From: an uncultured Gammaproteobacteria bacterium | Lineage (GTDB): Bacteria > Pseudomonadota > Gammaproteobacteria > HK1 | Assembly: GCA_958295835.1 (NCBI GenBank) | Contig: OY282378.1 | Coordinates: 1,195,001-1,259,000 of the forward strand | Direction of reading: 5' to 3' | Length of the DNA stretch: 64,000 bases | Shown: one piece after another, positions 55,421-63,826 of the stretch | Layout of the letters: each line of letters opens with the position of its first letter | Position numbering within the stretch: position 1 is the stretch's first letter | Translations under genes and position numbers: made by a program | Notes under the pieces: model-generated | Told to the model about the DNA's origin: nothing | The model's input: the letters and a program-made list of their open reading frames with translations, nothing else | Database searches by the model: none

Positions 55421-56701
55421 CGCGAGCGAGGGGGCGATGACCACGCGGATCGCTTCCCGGGCGCGGCGCAGCGAGGCTTCCACGCCGGCGGGGGCCTCGC
55501 CGAATGCGAAGACGAAGCCGAGGTAGGTACCCCCTTCCGGGAGGGGAACGACCTCATACCCCTCGCGAACCGTGATCGACACCTCCCGGATGCCGGGAAT
55601 CCGGCTCGCCGCCATCACCCCTTCGACCCGGCGCAGCGTCCCCGCCCCCGGCGTCGGAATCATCAGCACCCCCGCCGCCCCGCCCACGCGGTGAAGCGAT
55701 GCGTCGAACGGCCGGCCCAGGGCCCCCTGCAGCACCAGGTGTTCGAGACCCACCCCCGACCCGAACGCGAACAGCCGCGCGCAGTCGCCCCCGATGGTGC
55801 GGCCGGCGATCTCGATGAGCCACGCATCGCCCTCGTGGATGCGCACCTCGGCGTGGATCGGCCCTTCGGTCAGTCCATAGGCGGCGCACCCTTCGCGCAC
55901 GCGCTCGGCGGCGAGCGCCTGGAGCGATTGCGGCAGCCGCGACGGCGTCACGTAGATCGTCTCTTCGAAGAACGGGCCGTCGAGCGGGTCCGGCTTGTCG
56001 AAGATCGCGAGCACGGACAGCTCACCACCCGCCAGCATGCCTTCGAGCGCGATCTCCGGCCCCGGCACGAACGACTCGACGAGAAGCGTGTGGCGCTCCT
56101 CGGCTCCGGTGGACGCGCCGGCCGAGGCGCCGACGATGGCGCCGGCGCGTCGGCACGCGACTTCGAGACCCGCGAGGTCGTCAGCCCGGATCACCCCCCG
56201 ACTCGCGGACATCGCGAGGGGCTTGACCACACAGGGAAATGCGACTCCGGCGAGCTGCGGGCCGAGCGGACGGCGCAGATCCACCCGCCACACCGCCGGA
56301 GACGGAAGGCCGGCTGCCGCCAGCGCGGCGCGGGCCAAGTCCTTGCGACGGGTGATTCTCGCGGCGGACGGGGCGTTGTGCGCAAGGTCCAGGGCAGCGG
56401 CGGCGCGATTCGCGATCTCGACGGTCGCGTCGTCGGTGGCGACGACCCCGCTGATGGGCCGGTCGCGGTGCGCGCAGACGATCTGCTCGACAACCGCTCG
56501 GGCATCCGCGAGGTCCTTCACCCGGAGCCCGTTCGTGAGTCCGGGCACCAGCGAGTGCTCTCCCTCGCTCGCGACGATCATCCCGACACCGAGGTCGCGA
56601 GCCGCCTCGAGGTAGGCGTGGACCCGGTAGCTGCCGGGCGGAGTGATCAGCAGGACCCTGGGCGGGGCCTGGATCCGGCCAGGATTCGGCGCGATCCTCA
56701 G
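55403..56701 (-). CDS. ATP-grasp domain protein
   Basis: About 432 residues. The N-terminal part VLLITPPGSYRVHAYLEAARDLGV and GVVATDDATVEIANRAAAAL is a pre-ATP-grasp domain. ATP-grasp motifs: FPCVVKPLAMSASRGVIRAD, LLVESFVPGPEIALEGML, and EIAGRTIGGDCARLFAF. The C-terminus resembles the carboxylate-amine ligase subgroup found in amino-acid ligases. The start is unclear: no ATG/GTG fits, and a CTG at 56701 overlaps the stop of the upstream Fe-S gene as CTGA with GGAGG just before. The product of the ligase is unknown. Confidence 0.8.
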   Translation of the reverse strand: MRIAPNPGRIQAPPRVLLITPPGSYRVHAYLEAARDLGVGMIVASEGEHSLVPGLTNGLRVKDLADARAVVEQIVCAHRDRPISGVVATDDATVEIANRAAAALDLAHNAPSAARITRRKDLARAALAAAGLPSPAVWRVDLRRPLGPQLAGVAFPCVVKPLAMSASRGVIRADDLAGLEVACRRAGAIVGASAGASTGAEERHTLLVESFVPGPEIALEGMLAGGELSVLAIFDKPDPLDGPFFEETIYVTPSRLPQSLQALAAERVREGCAAYGLTEGPIHAEVRIHEGDAWLIEIAGRTIGGDCARLFAFGSGVGLEHLVLQGALGRPFDASLHRVGGAAGVLMIPTPGAGTLRRVEGVMAASRIPGIREVSITVREGYEVVPLPEGGTYLGFVFAFGEAPAGVEASLRRAREAIRVVIAPSLAVEVAG

Positions 56702-57072
56702 CCGCCTCCGCCCGCCATGCCGCACGCGCCGCAGGTTCCTGCGCCGCCGGTCGCCCGGAACACGTTGTTGAACACGAAGGTCGAGCCGGTCTCCCGGGTC
56801 ACGAAGTCGATCTCGACCCCGCTGAGGTAGTTGAGCGCCACCGCGTCGACATAGACGCGATATCCCTCCCCCTCGTAGACGCGATCGTAGTCCGTGCGCC
56901 GATCCGTGAACGTCATGCCGTACGTCATGCCCGAACAGCCGCCGCCCGCGACGTAGATACGGATCGCCTCGATGTCGTCGTCTTCCATATCGGAGATCAG
57001 GCGCTGGAGCTGCTCGCCCGCGACCGTGCTGACCTTGATTTCGTTCTCGGAAAGAGTGCTGGAATATTCCAT
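56698..57072 (-). CDS. A-type Fe-S carrier (IscA/ErpA/HesB family)
   Basis: 124 residues. First conserved Cys in YVAGGGCSGMTYGM, then FVTRETGSTFVFNNV. The C-terminal pair is CGAC in GTCGACGMAGGGG, instead of the usual CGCGxSF, so one position of the metal-binding motif is altered and a Gly-rich tail is added. Inserts or carries Fe-S clusters. The neighbouring rubredoxin and yggX genes fit an iron/redox cluster. Confidence 0.86.
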   Translation of the reverse strand: MEYSSTLSENEIKVSTVAGEQLQRLISDMEDDDIEAIRIYVAGGGCSGMTYGMTFTDRRTDYDRVYEGEGYRVYVDAVALNYLSGVEIDFVTRETGSTFVFNNVFRATGGAGTCGACGMAGGGG

Positions 57073-57151
57073 CTGGGTCTCCTGCCGTGCCGGCGAACGC
57101 GGCGCCGGATGTCGATACGGCCGCGGACGCTACGCCCGTCATCCGCGGGGA

Positions 57152-57316
57152 TCAAATTTCGACCATCTCGAAATCTTCCTTGCGCGCCCCGCAGTCGGGG
57201 CATATCCAGTTCGGGGGGACGTCTTCCCACCTGGTTCCGGGGGCAATCCCTTCCTCCGGCAGGCCATCCGCTTCGTCGTAGACGAACCCGCAGATGACGC
57301 ACATGTAGGATTTCAT
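57152..57316 (-). CDS. Rubredoxin
   Basis: 54 residues. Both metal knuckles are present: [20 protein letters not shown] and [14 protein letters not shown]. This gives the Fe(Cys)4 centre. GGAGGAG lies 9 bases before the ATG at 57316. The gene is below common ORF length cut-offs. Small electron carrier, probably for an oxidoreductase encoded elsewhere. Confidence 0.93.
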   Translation of the reverse strand: MKSYMCVICGFVYDEADGLPEEGIAPGTRWEDVPPNWICPDCGARKEDFEMVEI

Positions 57317-57454
57317 CGGTGCTTCTCCTCCCGTGGGCGCGCATGTCGATGGTCACGAAAATTCTCTCACGTTCCCGGTTGGAGGGGTACCGGCGGCACG
57401 ATGCGACCAGGGCCGTTTCACGCTATGGATTGGCTTGAGCTTCGGGGTTCATCA

Positions 57455-57547
57455 CACCTGGATTCCCGCTTTCGCGGGAATGACGGGTTTTCGCGGAGCC
57501 TGCCCCCCGGTCGAGCCGGGGGCAGGCTCCGGCTCGACCGGGGGAAT
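57455..57547. repeat. Nested palindromic intergenic element with dRS3-like core
   Basis: 57462-57481 is ATTCCC-N8-GGGAAT, the form of the dRS3-type repeat. It is followed by inverted arms GGAGCCTGCCCCC (57495-57507) and GGGGGCAGGCTCC (57518-57530), whose loop GGTCGAGCC is itself repeated in reverse at 57531-57544. This is a mobile intergenic palindrome between rubredoxin and rloB. The same hairpin is inserted at 44672-44700. Confidence 0.8.
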
Positions 57548-57615
57548 AACGGATCTTTGATTCATGCGCCAATCGGGAGGACTCCGATGTGTTGATCTGC
57601 ATGGAGTAGCCGAGA

Positions 57616-58185
57616 TCATTTGCGGGTTTTACGATGAGGCTCAAGGCCGAGAATTTCGAGAAGCTTCTGCAACTCTCTGTCGTGCCGAGCCGCTCGCCGC
57701 ACATCGGACAGGGTGAAGCGCCCGCTCAACTGATCCGCCGTCGGTGGCTTGCGGTATTCGGGCCAGACCCTTCGAAGCTCCGCCATCGCATCGCCTGCCG
57801 TTATTCTCCGCTGCTCGCGTCCCGGATGCAGCCTGAACAGCAATCCTTCCAGGTTCGGGTCCTGAAAGAGCATCTTCAGGTTCCGTCCGGACGCCACGGC
57901 TCGGGCATCGCGTCCGGCCTCCAGGTCCTGCTTGATCCGATCCCGGTCGAGCAGCACCAGCTTGTCGCCGATGTCCCTCTTCGCGGAATGTCTCGCCAAG
58001 TAGCGGCCGGCTTCTTCGACGACGGTGACCGAGTCGCCACCGCCCCCCGGCTTGATGTCCAGGTGCAGGTGGCGGCCTTCCCCGTCACAACAGCGTTGCA
58101 GGAACTGTGCGAACGCCCGGTCGCTCTCTCCCTCGACGCCGATGAAAATGACTCGCCTTGGTTCGACCGTTCGGCGGCGGCGCAT
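57616..58185 (-). CDS. RloB-like (AbiLii-type) protein
   Basis: 189 residues. TOPRIM-like opening VIFIGVEGESDRAFAQFLQR, then KLVLLDRDRIKQDLE with acidic residues, and FQDPNLEGLLFRLHPG, as in RloB proteins. It lies 6 bp after the ATPase gene on the same strand, the layout of RloA/RloB and AbiLi/AbiLii defence pairs. Nuclease activity is predicted from the TOPRIM fold, not shown. Confidence 0.78.
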   Translation of the reverse strand: MRRRRTVEPRRVIFIGVEGESDRAFAQFLQRCCDGEGRHLHLDIKPGGGGDSVTVVEEAGRYLARHSAKRDIGDKLVLLDRDRIKQDLEAGRDARAVASGRNLKMLFQDPNLEGLLFRLHPGREQRRITAGDAMAELRRVWPEYRKPPTADQLSGRFTLSDVRRAARHDRELQKLLEILGLEPHRKTRK

Positions 58186-58191
58186 CGCTTC

Positions 58192-59403
58192 TCAGCCGAT
58201 CTTCGGGATACCGCCGAGCACCCCCGCCCGGTACTTGGGATAGAGGCGGGTGTCGCGGCGAAGGCCGTGCACGTCCTGGGCGCCGTGCACCCGGGTCGCG
58301 CCGCCGCCGTCCTTTTCGACGATGAAGAGCTCTTCCTTCTCCAGATCGTCGAGGAGGCCGACGTTATGGGAGGAGACGAAGAGTTGCGCGTCACGGGGGT
58401 TGGCTTCCCGAGAGCGAAACCAACCGAGTATTTCGCCGGCGATGTCCACGTGCAGATCGCCTTCTACCTCGTCGAGAGCAACGGGAACGCCCTCGTCGAG
58501 TGCGATACTGATCCGGGGCAGCAAATGGAACAGGCGTTTCGTCCCGCTGGATTCGGAATACAGATCGACCGGCGCGTCGAGCCCATGATGGTTGAAGAAC
58601 ACCGAATTTTCTCCGGTGTCGCCAGTAATACTCATGTCTTGAATCCCGAGGTCGCTGGACTGGATGTACTTCTCGGTCCAGTCTTTCAGCCAGGGATGAT
58701 CCTTGAGCATCTGGATCACTGTCTCGGTCCGAGGCTCCCATTTCCCGTGATACAGGATGTTGCTCGAAATCAAGAGAGACCGCGCCGATTCCGCGATACG
58801 CATGGCCAGGGGCACGTTGAGCAGGGCGAGCGTGGCAATCACCGAGGCGTCCGCCCGGACCGCCTTGAGGCGCTCATCCCCGGGTTTGAGTCCGAGCTCG
58901 CGGGAGACGTAAATGGGTTCCCCCGGACCGCTACGCTCGAAAAGACGGCGGGGACGGCCCTTCGGGAAGCAGGACAGCGCTTCGTAATGGAAGGTGTGGT
59001 TCTCGAAACCGGTACTATCGCGTCCCACGACCACTTCGTAGCGGAACAGTTGCCGGGCCTCTCCCGGTGTCAGCCAATCCGCCTCGACCTCCAAAACAAA
59101 CCGTGTCGGTTCTCCCATGGTCTTCGTCGAGGCGAACGGGAGGAACGCCTTGATCGGGTTGTTCTTCTCCGCGGGCGACGCGGAATAGGCGATCTGGGCG
59201 ACATCGAGCAGTGCCTTGAGCAGGGTCGACTTCCCCGATCCGTTGGGTCCCATGAGCACCACAACGGAAGGGAGCCGGACATCCGGCCTGGCCGCGCTGT
59301 GCCGGAAGCGTGGCAGGTCGGGGGCGGTTCCCGGAATGCGCAGGTCGAGAACCACCTCTTCGCGGATCGATTGGTAATTGGAGACGGAGAATGTATGAAT
59401 CAT
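58192..59403 (-). CDS. RloA-like (AbiLi-type) AAA ATPase
   Basis: 403-residue ABC-type ATPase. Begins IHTFSVSNYQSIREEVVLDL, Walker A MGPNGSGKSTLLKALL (about 51-60), SESSGTKRLFHLLPRISIAL signature region, Walker B VALDEVEGDLHVDI, and H-loop FVSSHNVGLLDD. Partner gene rloB-like is 6 bp downstream. Such pairs are linked to abortive infection or restriction-type defence. Confidence 0.82.
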   Translation of the reverse strand: MIHTFSVSNYQSIREEVVLDLRIPGTAPDLPRFRHSAARPDVRLPSVVVLMGPNGSGKSTLLKALLDVAQIAYSASPAEKNNPIKAFLPFASTKTMGEPTRFVLEVEADWLTPGEARQLFRYEVVVGRDSTGFENHTFHYEALSCFPKGRPRRLFERSGPGEPIYVSRELGLKPGDERLKAVRADASVIATLALLNVPLAMRIAESARSLLISSNILYHGKWEPRTETVIQMLKDHPWLKDWTEKYIQSSDLGIQDMSITGDTGENSVFFNHHGLDAPVDLYSESSGTKRLFHLLPRISIALDEGVPVALDEVEGDLHVDIAGEILGWFRSREANPRDAQLFVSSHNVGLLDDLEKEELFIVEKDGGGATRVHGAQDVHGLRRDTRLYPKYRAGVLGGIPKIG

Positions 59404-59763
59404 TCCTCGACGCTAACGATTTTTCGTCGAGATCGCAATATGACTTCAATCGGGCAGGTAATGGGACAGCGCCTGAACGGCTATCGCGAACGCCAGTACC
59501 GGCAAGCCCTCCGCCGGCGTGACGTCCCCGGCCTTCGATGCCCGGCATCGGTGATGCCCTTCAACCAGTGGCCGGGCCACATCCTTGGGATTCGGCCGTC
59601 CGGCGATGAAGGTGCTCGACGCCGCCGGCATCGAGCGCAAGTACGCGGAAGCCATCGCCGGCATCATCGCGCAGCCAGACTTCCGGAGTCCGGAGGGTGG
59701 TAGATTCGCAATTCAAGCCTGCCGGTGGCGGAGCCGCCATGAATTCGGATGGCGTGGCCTCAT

Positions 59764-59985
59764 GAGCGCGATGGCCTTCGACACCCGTACCGCCGCGAAG
59801 CGCCTTCGCGATGCCGGCTTCAGCGAACACCAAGCGGAAGCGCCGTTATGATGGTGCGCGATGCGGTCGGCGCCGACCAGGAAGCGCGCGCGACCAAGGC
59901 CGACATCGACGCCGCGGTCTCCGCTCTCGAAAGCCGGCTCACGGCGCACATGGACACCTTCGCCACAGAGGCCGTCAATCGGGCG
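59764..59985 (+). pseudogene. DUF1640-like coiled-coil protein, frameshifted remnant
   Basis: The first frame reads MSAMAFDTRTAAKRLRDAGF and SEHQAEA, then stops at about 59851. A second frame carries on MVRDAVGADQEARATKADID and AAVSALESRLTAHMDTFA until homology ends near 59985. This is the usual start and coiled coil of DUF1640 proteins, broken by an indel. The surrounding 59404-60204 contains only fragments of this kind. Confidence 0.6.
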
Positions 59986-60204
59986 TGTGTGCCGCCGGCG
60001 TTGCCGGCTTGGCCGAACAGGAGATCCGCACCCCCCCTCGCCGTAGAGCGCATCCGTGCCTTCAGGGCGATTTCTACGTCGGCTTCTACAACATGCAGCC
60101 GACCGAGGATGTCTTGTTCAAGCTGCCGTTCACGTCGGACGCGGTCTGGCACGAGACGCGCTGGAACAATTCCAGGTTCGACGCGCGGCCCGATACCGCA
60201 GGCC

Positions 60205-61812
60205 CTACAGCGTCCAGACGACCACCCCGCGCCCATCCTGACGGCGACCGCCTCCATCCGCCCCGCCTTCGCCGTCCCCGCGGTCCTCGCTACGGCGGTC
60301 GATCACCACCAGATGCCCTTCCTCCGCACCGCACTTCGCCATGTACCCCAACGTCTGCTTCACGCCCTGCTCAATGGTCCACGTGAGGCTCTTGCGGTCC
60401 GAATCGCGCAACACCTTGCACTCCACCACGAACCGCTCCCACAGGTCCGACGGCTGACCCGACTCCCGCGGCCACAGCACCAGCAGGTCCGTCCGGCCTC
60501 GCCCCAACCCGTACTCCCGCTCGATGCGTCCGCCGCCGTTCACCACCCGCTGCAGGTACGCCTGCAAGATGAGCTGCGGCCCCGCCTCCCGGTACTCCCC
60601 CAGATGGTCGAGCCAGTGCTCCGCGTGCTCCCCGAAGAAGGTGCCGAACGCCGTCAGCAGCTTCGTCATGTCCAACCTGCCATTGTCGTCCACGTACCAC
60701 GCCACCTGCACGTCCAGGCTGTCCTGCAACACGTAGCCCAGCTCCCGCGGCACCACCTCCGCGTACATCGGGTTCGCCATGCGCGGCGGCGAGTCCGGCG
60801 CGAGCAGGCCCAGGTCGCGCACGTACTCCAGGTCGCGGGCATGGTGCTGTACCTCCCCGCCGCTCAGGATGGGCTCGACCACCCGCCGCACCCGCGCCTC
60901 CTCCAGCTTGTGCGCCAACTGGTCCAGATGCGTGCGCCGCGAGAGAATCAACTCCTCCCGCGCTGCGTAGACGTCGTCCACTTCGATGGCGCGCGAGCGG
61001 TCCCGCCCCGCCTTGTTGTCGAAGCACGCCCCCGCGCACAGCGCGTTCACCAGCCACGGCTGGCCCCGGGTCTGCGTCCACACCGAATCCAGCGCCGACG
61101 ACGAGAACCGCTGGCCGGTCTCCTCCGTGTGCTGCGCCATCAGCGCCCGCGTCTCCGCTTCGGTGAAGTCGCCCATGCGCAGCGACTTCGCCGCGACGTT
61201 GAACGGACTGCCGCCGGCGATGACCTCGCCGGTGCTCGACCGGATGCGGTAGTCGCGGATGTCGCGCACCCCGCACAGCACCACGCTCTGCGGGAAGCCT
61301 TCGGGGCGTTGCTCGTAGCCGGCGCGGAGTTGGCGCAGCACCGAGAGCAGGGTGTCGCCGACCAGCGAGTCGATCTCGTCCACCAGCAGCACCAGCGGCA
61401 CAGGGTTCGCTACGCACCAGCGGGTGAGCAGCCTCTTGAGCGCATCTTCAGGCCCCACCTTCGCAAGGATGTCGGGCCAAATGTCATCCGGGTAGTCGTC
61501 GCCCAGAAGCTGCGCGCTCGTGGCCAGACTGCTCAGGATGGCGCGAATGCCGCGCGCCGTGTCGTCGCGCGCCACCTGGCCGACCTCGACGTTCACGTTC
61601 ACGCAGCGGAAGTTGCCCACTTCGCCGCTGTTCAAGAGATCGCGCAGGGCGATGAGGGCGGAGGTCTTGCCGGTCTGGCGCGGTGCGTGCAGCACGAAGT
61701 ACTGCTTGGCCCGAATCATGTCCAGGAGTTCATCGACGTCCACCCGGTCCAGCGACGGGATGGCGTAGTGGTCGTCCGGGCGCACCGGTCCTGCGACGTT
61801 GAAGAAGCGCAT
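60205..61812 (-). CDS. AAA ATPase-PD-(D/E)XK nuclease fusion, copy 2
   Basis: 535 residues, nearly identical to copy 1 at 42424-44061. Walker A is APRQTGKTSAL, Walker B LVLLVDEIDSLVGD, and the C-terminal nuclease-like pattern GRTDLLV / FVVECKVLRDS is preserved. The differences cluster in residues about 95-120 (DDYPDDIWPDILAKVGPEDA) and the Gly-rich C-terminal linker. Start bases GCGCATGGGCCGATTATGGC are shared with copy 1, then homology ends. Both copies are intact, so both may be expressed. Confidence 0.82.
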   Translation of the reverse strand: MRFFNVAGPVRPDDHYAIPSLDRVDVDELLDMIRAKQYFVLHAPRQTGKTSALIALRDLLNSGEVGNFRCVNVNVEVGQVARDDTARGIRAILSSLATSAQLLGDDYPDDIWPDILAKVGPEDALKRLLTRWCVANPVPLVLLVDEIDSLVGDTLLSVLRQLRAGYEQRPEGFPQSVVLCGVRDIRDYRIRSSTGEVIAGGSPFNVAAKSLRMGDFTEAETRALMAQHTEETGQRFSSSALDSVWTQTRGQPWLVNALCAGACFDNKAGRDRSRAIEVDDVYAAREELILSRRTHLDQLAHKLEEARVRRVVEPILSGGEVQHHARDLEYVRDLGLLAPDSPPRMANPMYAEVVPRELGYVLQDSLDVQVAWYVDDNGRLDMTKLLTAFGTFFGEHAEHWLDHLGEYREAGPQLILQAYLQRVVNGGGRIEREYGLGRGRTDLLVLWPRESGQPSDLWERFVVECKVLRDSDRKSLTWTIEQGVKQTLGYMAKCGAEEGHLVVIDRRSEDRGDGEGGADGGGRRQDGRGVVVWTL

Positions 61813-62142
61813 GGGCCGATTATGGCACTTGCCGCATACCGTTGCGTCCGCGGGGCGGCGCCGGCCCGCCCGGTGGCGGGTCGAGGCGGTCGGCGGCGCT
61901 CCGGAGATGGGCGGCGGCGAGCGCCTCATCCGGACGCCCAGGCACATGCTGGTCAGCCGGAGTCCGGGCAACGTCCCGCGGGGGACTGCCTGACCGAATA
62001 TTTCTGCCCGGCGGCTTAGCTGGTAACCTCGATTCCACTTTCCCGGTTTCCGCCCTGTCGCGAGGGATACGCCGCTACACCCAGGCTCCGCCGGGTTGCG
62101 GAAGACCGGACCCGCCGGACCTTGCACCCTCGGGAGACTCCG

Positions 62143-63282
62143 ATGCCCGCACCCACGCCATACCCGCACCTGCCCCTGCCCTCCGCCGTCGATATGCCCA
62201 TGGACCTGCGACGGCAACGCCAGCGGCATGAGCGCAGGCCGCCGCCACTTGCCTCGGCGCACGCGGCAGCCGGCCGCCGGTACCGTCCCAAGCCCCTGAT
62301 CTCCTCGTCCGTGTCGAGCGGGAGCGGGGCGTCCCGGGGACGCCGGGGAGGGGGACCCAAGGAGATCTTCTGCGCCTTCGGCATCGACGTGGATGCAGTC
62401 GCCGGATGGCTGGGCTCCTATGGCGGCGAGGACTCCCCGTGCGACATCTCGCGGGGCCTGTTCTCGGGCGAGGTGGGGGTGCCCCGGCTGGTCGAGCTGT
62501 TCCGGCGTTTCGGGATCCGGACCACCTGGTTCATCCCCGGCCATTCCGCCGAGACCTTCCCCGATCAATGCCGCATGGTGGCCGACGCCGGTCACGAGAT
62601 CGGCGTGCACGGCTACTCGCACGAGAACCCCATCGCGATGACCCGCGAGCAGGAGACCGCGGTGCTGGACAAGTGCATCGATCTCATCGAGAAGCTGGGC
62701 GGGCGCCGGCCGACCGGCTACGTCGCGCCGTGGTGGGAGTTCAGCCCCGTCACCAACGAGCTGCTGCTCGAGCGCGGCATCAAGTACGACCACAGCCTGA
62801 TGAACAACGACTTCCACCCCTTCTACGTCCGGGTGGGCGACACCTGGACCAAGATCGACTACGGCAAGGACGCCCACCAATGGATGAAGCCACTGGTCCG
62901 GGGCCAGGAAACCGAGCTCATCGACATCCCGGGCAACTGGTATCTCGACGACCTGCCGCCGATGATGTTCATCAAGTCGGCGCCCAACAGCTTCGGCTTC
63001 ATCAAGCCCCGGGACATCGAGGAGCTGTGGCGCGACCAGTTCGACTGGGTCTACCGCGAGCACGACTACGCGGTCTTCACCTTCACCATCCATCCCGACG
63101 TCTCCGGAAGGCCGCAGGTGCTGCTGATGCTGGAGCGGGTCTACGAGTACATCGCCTCCCATGCCGGGGTGCGGTTCTGCACCTTCGACGAGATCGCCGA
63201 CGACTTCCGGCGCCGGTGCCCGCCCGGCTCGTCGATCGGACCCGGCGGGCATGTCGTACCGTCCTCCGGTTCGACGCGATAG
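62143..63282 (+). CDS. Polysaccharide deacetylase (NodB/PuuE-like) family protein
   Basis: 379 residues. After an unusual Arg/Pro/Ser-rich N-terminus (about residues 1-70) comes the NodB fold: [20 protein letters not shown] (catalytic Asp region), [34 protein letters not shown] (metal His), and [14 protein letters not shown]. The family includes peptidoglycan deacetylases and PuuE-type allantoinases; the [15 protein letters not shown] pattern favours the latter-like cyclic amide group, unproven. The ribosome site GGGAGAC supports the ATG at 62143. Confidence 0.8.
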   Translation: MPAPTPYPHLPLPSAVDMPMDLRRQRQRHERRPPPLASAHAAAGRRYRPKPLISSSVSSGSGASRGRRGGGPKEIFCAFGIDVDAVAGWLGSYGGEDSPCDISRGLFSGEVGVPRLVELFRRFGIRTTWFIPGHSAETFPDQCRMVADAGHEIGVHGYSHENPIAMTREQETAVLDKCIDLIEKLGGRRPTGYVAPWWEFSPVTNELLLERGIKYDHSLMNNDFHPFYVRVGDTWTKIDYGKDAHQWMKPLVRGQETELIDIPGNWYLDDLPPMMFIKSAPNSFGFIKPRDIEELWRDQFDWVYREHDYAVFTFTIHPDVSGRPQVLLMLERVYEYIASHAGVRFCTFDEIADDFRRRCPPGSSIGPGGHVVPSSGSTR

Positions 63283-63300
63283 GCGCCGGGGGACGGACTC

Positions 63301-63660
63301 ATGTGCAGCCTGTGCGGGATCCTCGCGGGGCGTGGGCACTGGACCGAGAGCGCATCGAGTCCGGAAGTCTTCGCCCGGCGCGCGGAGATCCACACGCCGG
63401 GACGCGAGCGCCAGCATCGCACCCGCATCCTGAACGTCGTCCTCCACCACTACGGGCTGTCCCTGTCCGACTGGACGGCGGGCAAGTCGGTGCTGAGGAG
63501 CGCGACCGGACGCAGCGCGCTGGTAGAGGATGTCGGCGGGCTGTGGCCGGCGGCGGAGCATCTGGCCGGACGCCCCCTCGACCCCCTCGATCCGGCGCTG
63601 CTGGCCGCCCTCGCACCGCCCGGTTCCGGAGACGGGCCGGGCGAAGCCTCTCGCCGGTGA
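63301..63660 (+). CDS. Small CxxC hypothetical protein between deacetylase and CobW genes
   Basis: 119 residues beginning MCSLCGILAGRGHWTESAS, then RERQHRTRILNVVLHHYGLSLSDW and LWPAAEHLAGRPLDPLDPAL. The MCxLCG opening could bind metal. I have no name for the family. It starts 18 bp after the deacetylase gene and precedes a CobW-type GTPase, so it is probably cotranscribed with the former and linked to metal-dependent hydrolase maturation. Confidence 0.65.
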   Translation: MCSLCGILAGRGHWTESASSPEVFARRAEIHTPGRERQHRTRILNVVLHHYGLSLSDWTAGKSVLRSATGRSALVEDVGGLWPAAEHLAGRPLDPLDPALLAALAPPGSGDGPGEASRR

Positions 63661-63702
63661 AGCCACGGGCGAATCGGCGGCGCCTGCCGTCGAGGCGCCC
63701 GC

Positions 63703-63804
63703 GGCCGGCTCATGCCCCTGGCCGATTCATGCCTCCGGCCGGTTCACGTCCGTGACCGACCCATATCCCCGGCCGGCTCACGACCGTGGCCGGTTCGATG
63801 ATGC
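63703..63804. repeat. 17-bp degenerate tandem repeat before the cobW-type gene
   Basis: Six units of 17 bp (starts at 63703, 63720, 63737, 63754, 63771, 63788) follow the pattern GGCCGGYTCAYGNCCNY. The last ends 22 bp before the GTG at 63827. Spaced almost two helical turns apart, they could be stacked regulator sites. Confidence 0.75.
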
Positions 63805-63826
63805 GTCAACGAGGGCGAAGGGATAA

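Noticed and set aside
57634..59703. 689-codon plus-strand open frame across the RloAB locus
   Set aside because: Antisense to two well-supported genes with clear ATPase and TOPRIM-like motifs.
63703..63804. CRISPR array at the 17-bp repeats
   Set aside because: Units are directly adjacent without spacers and degenerate; no cas genes are present.
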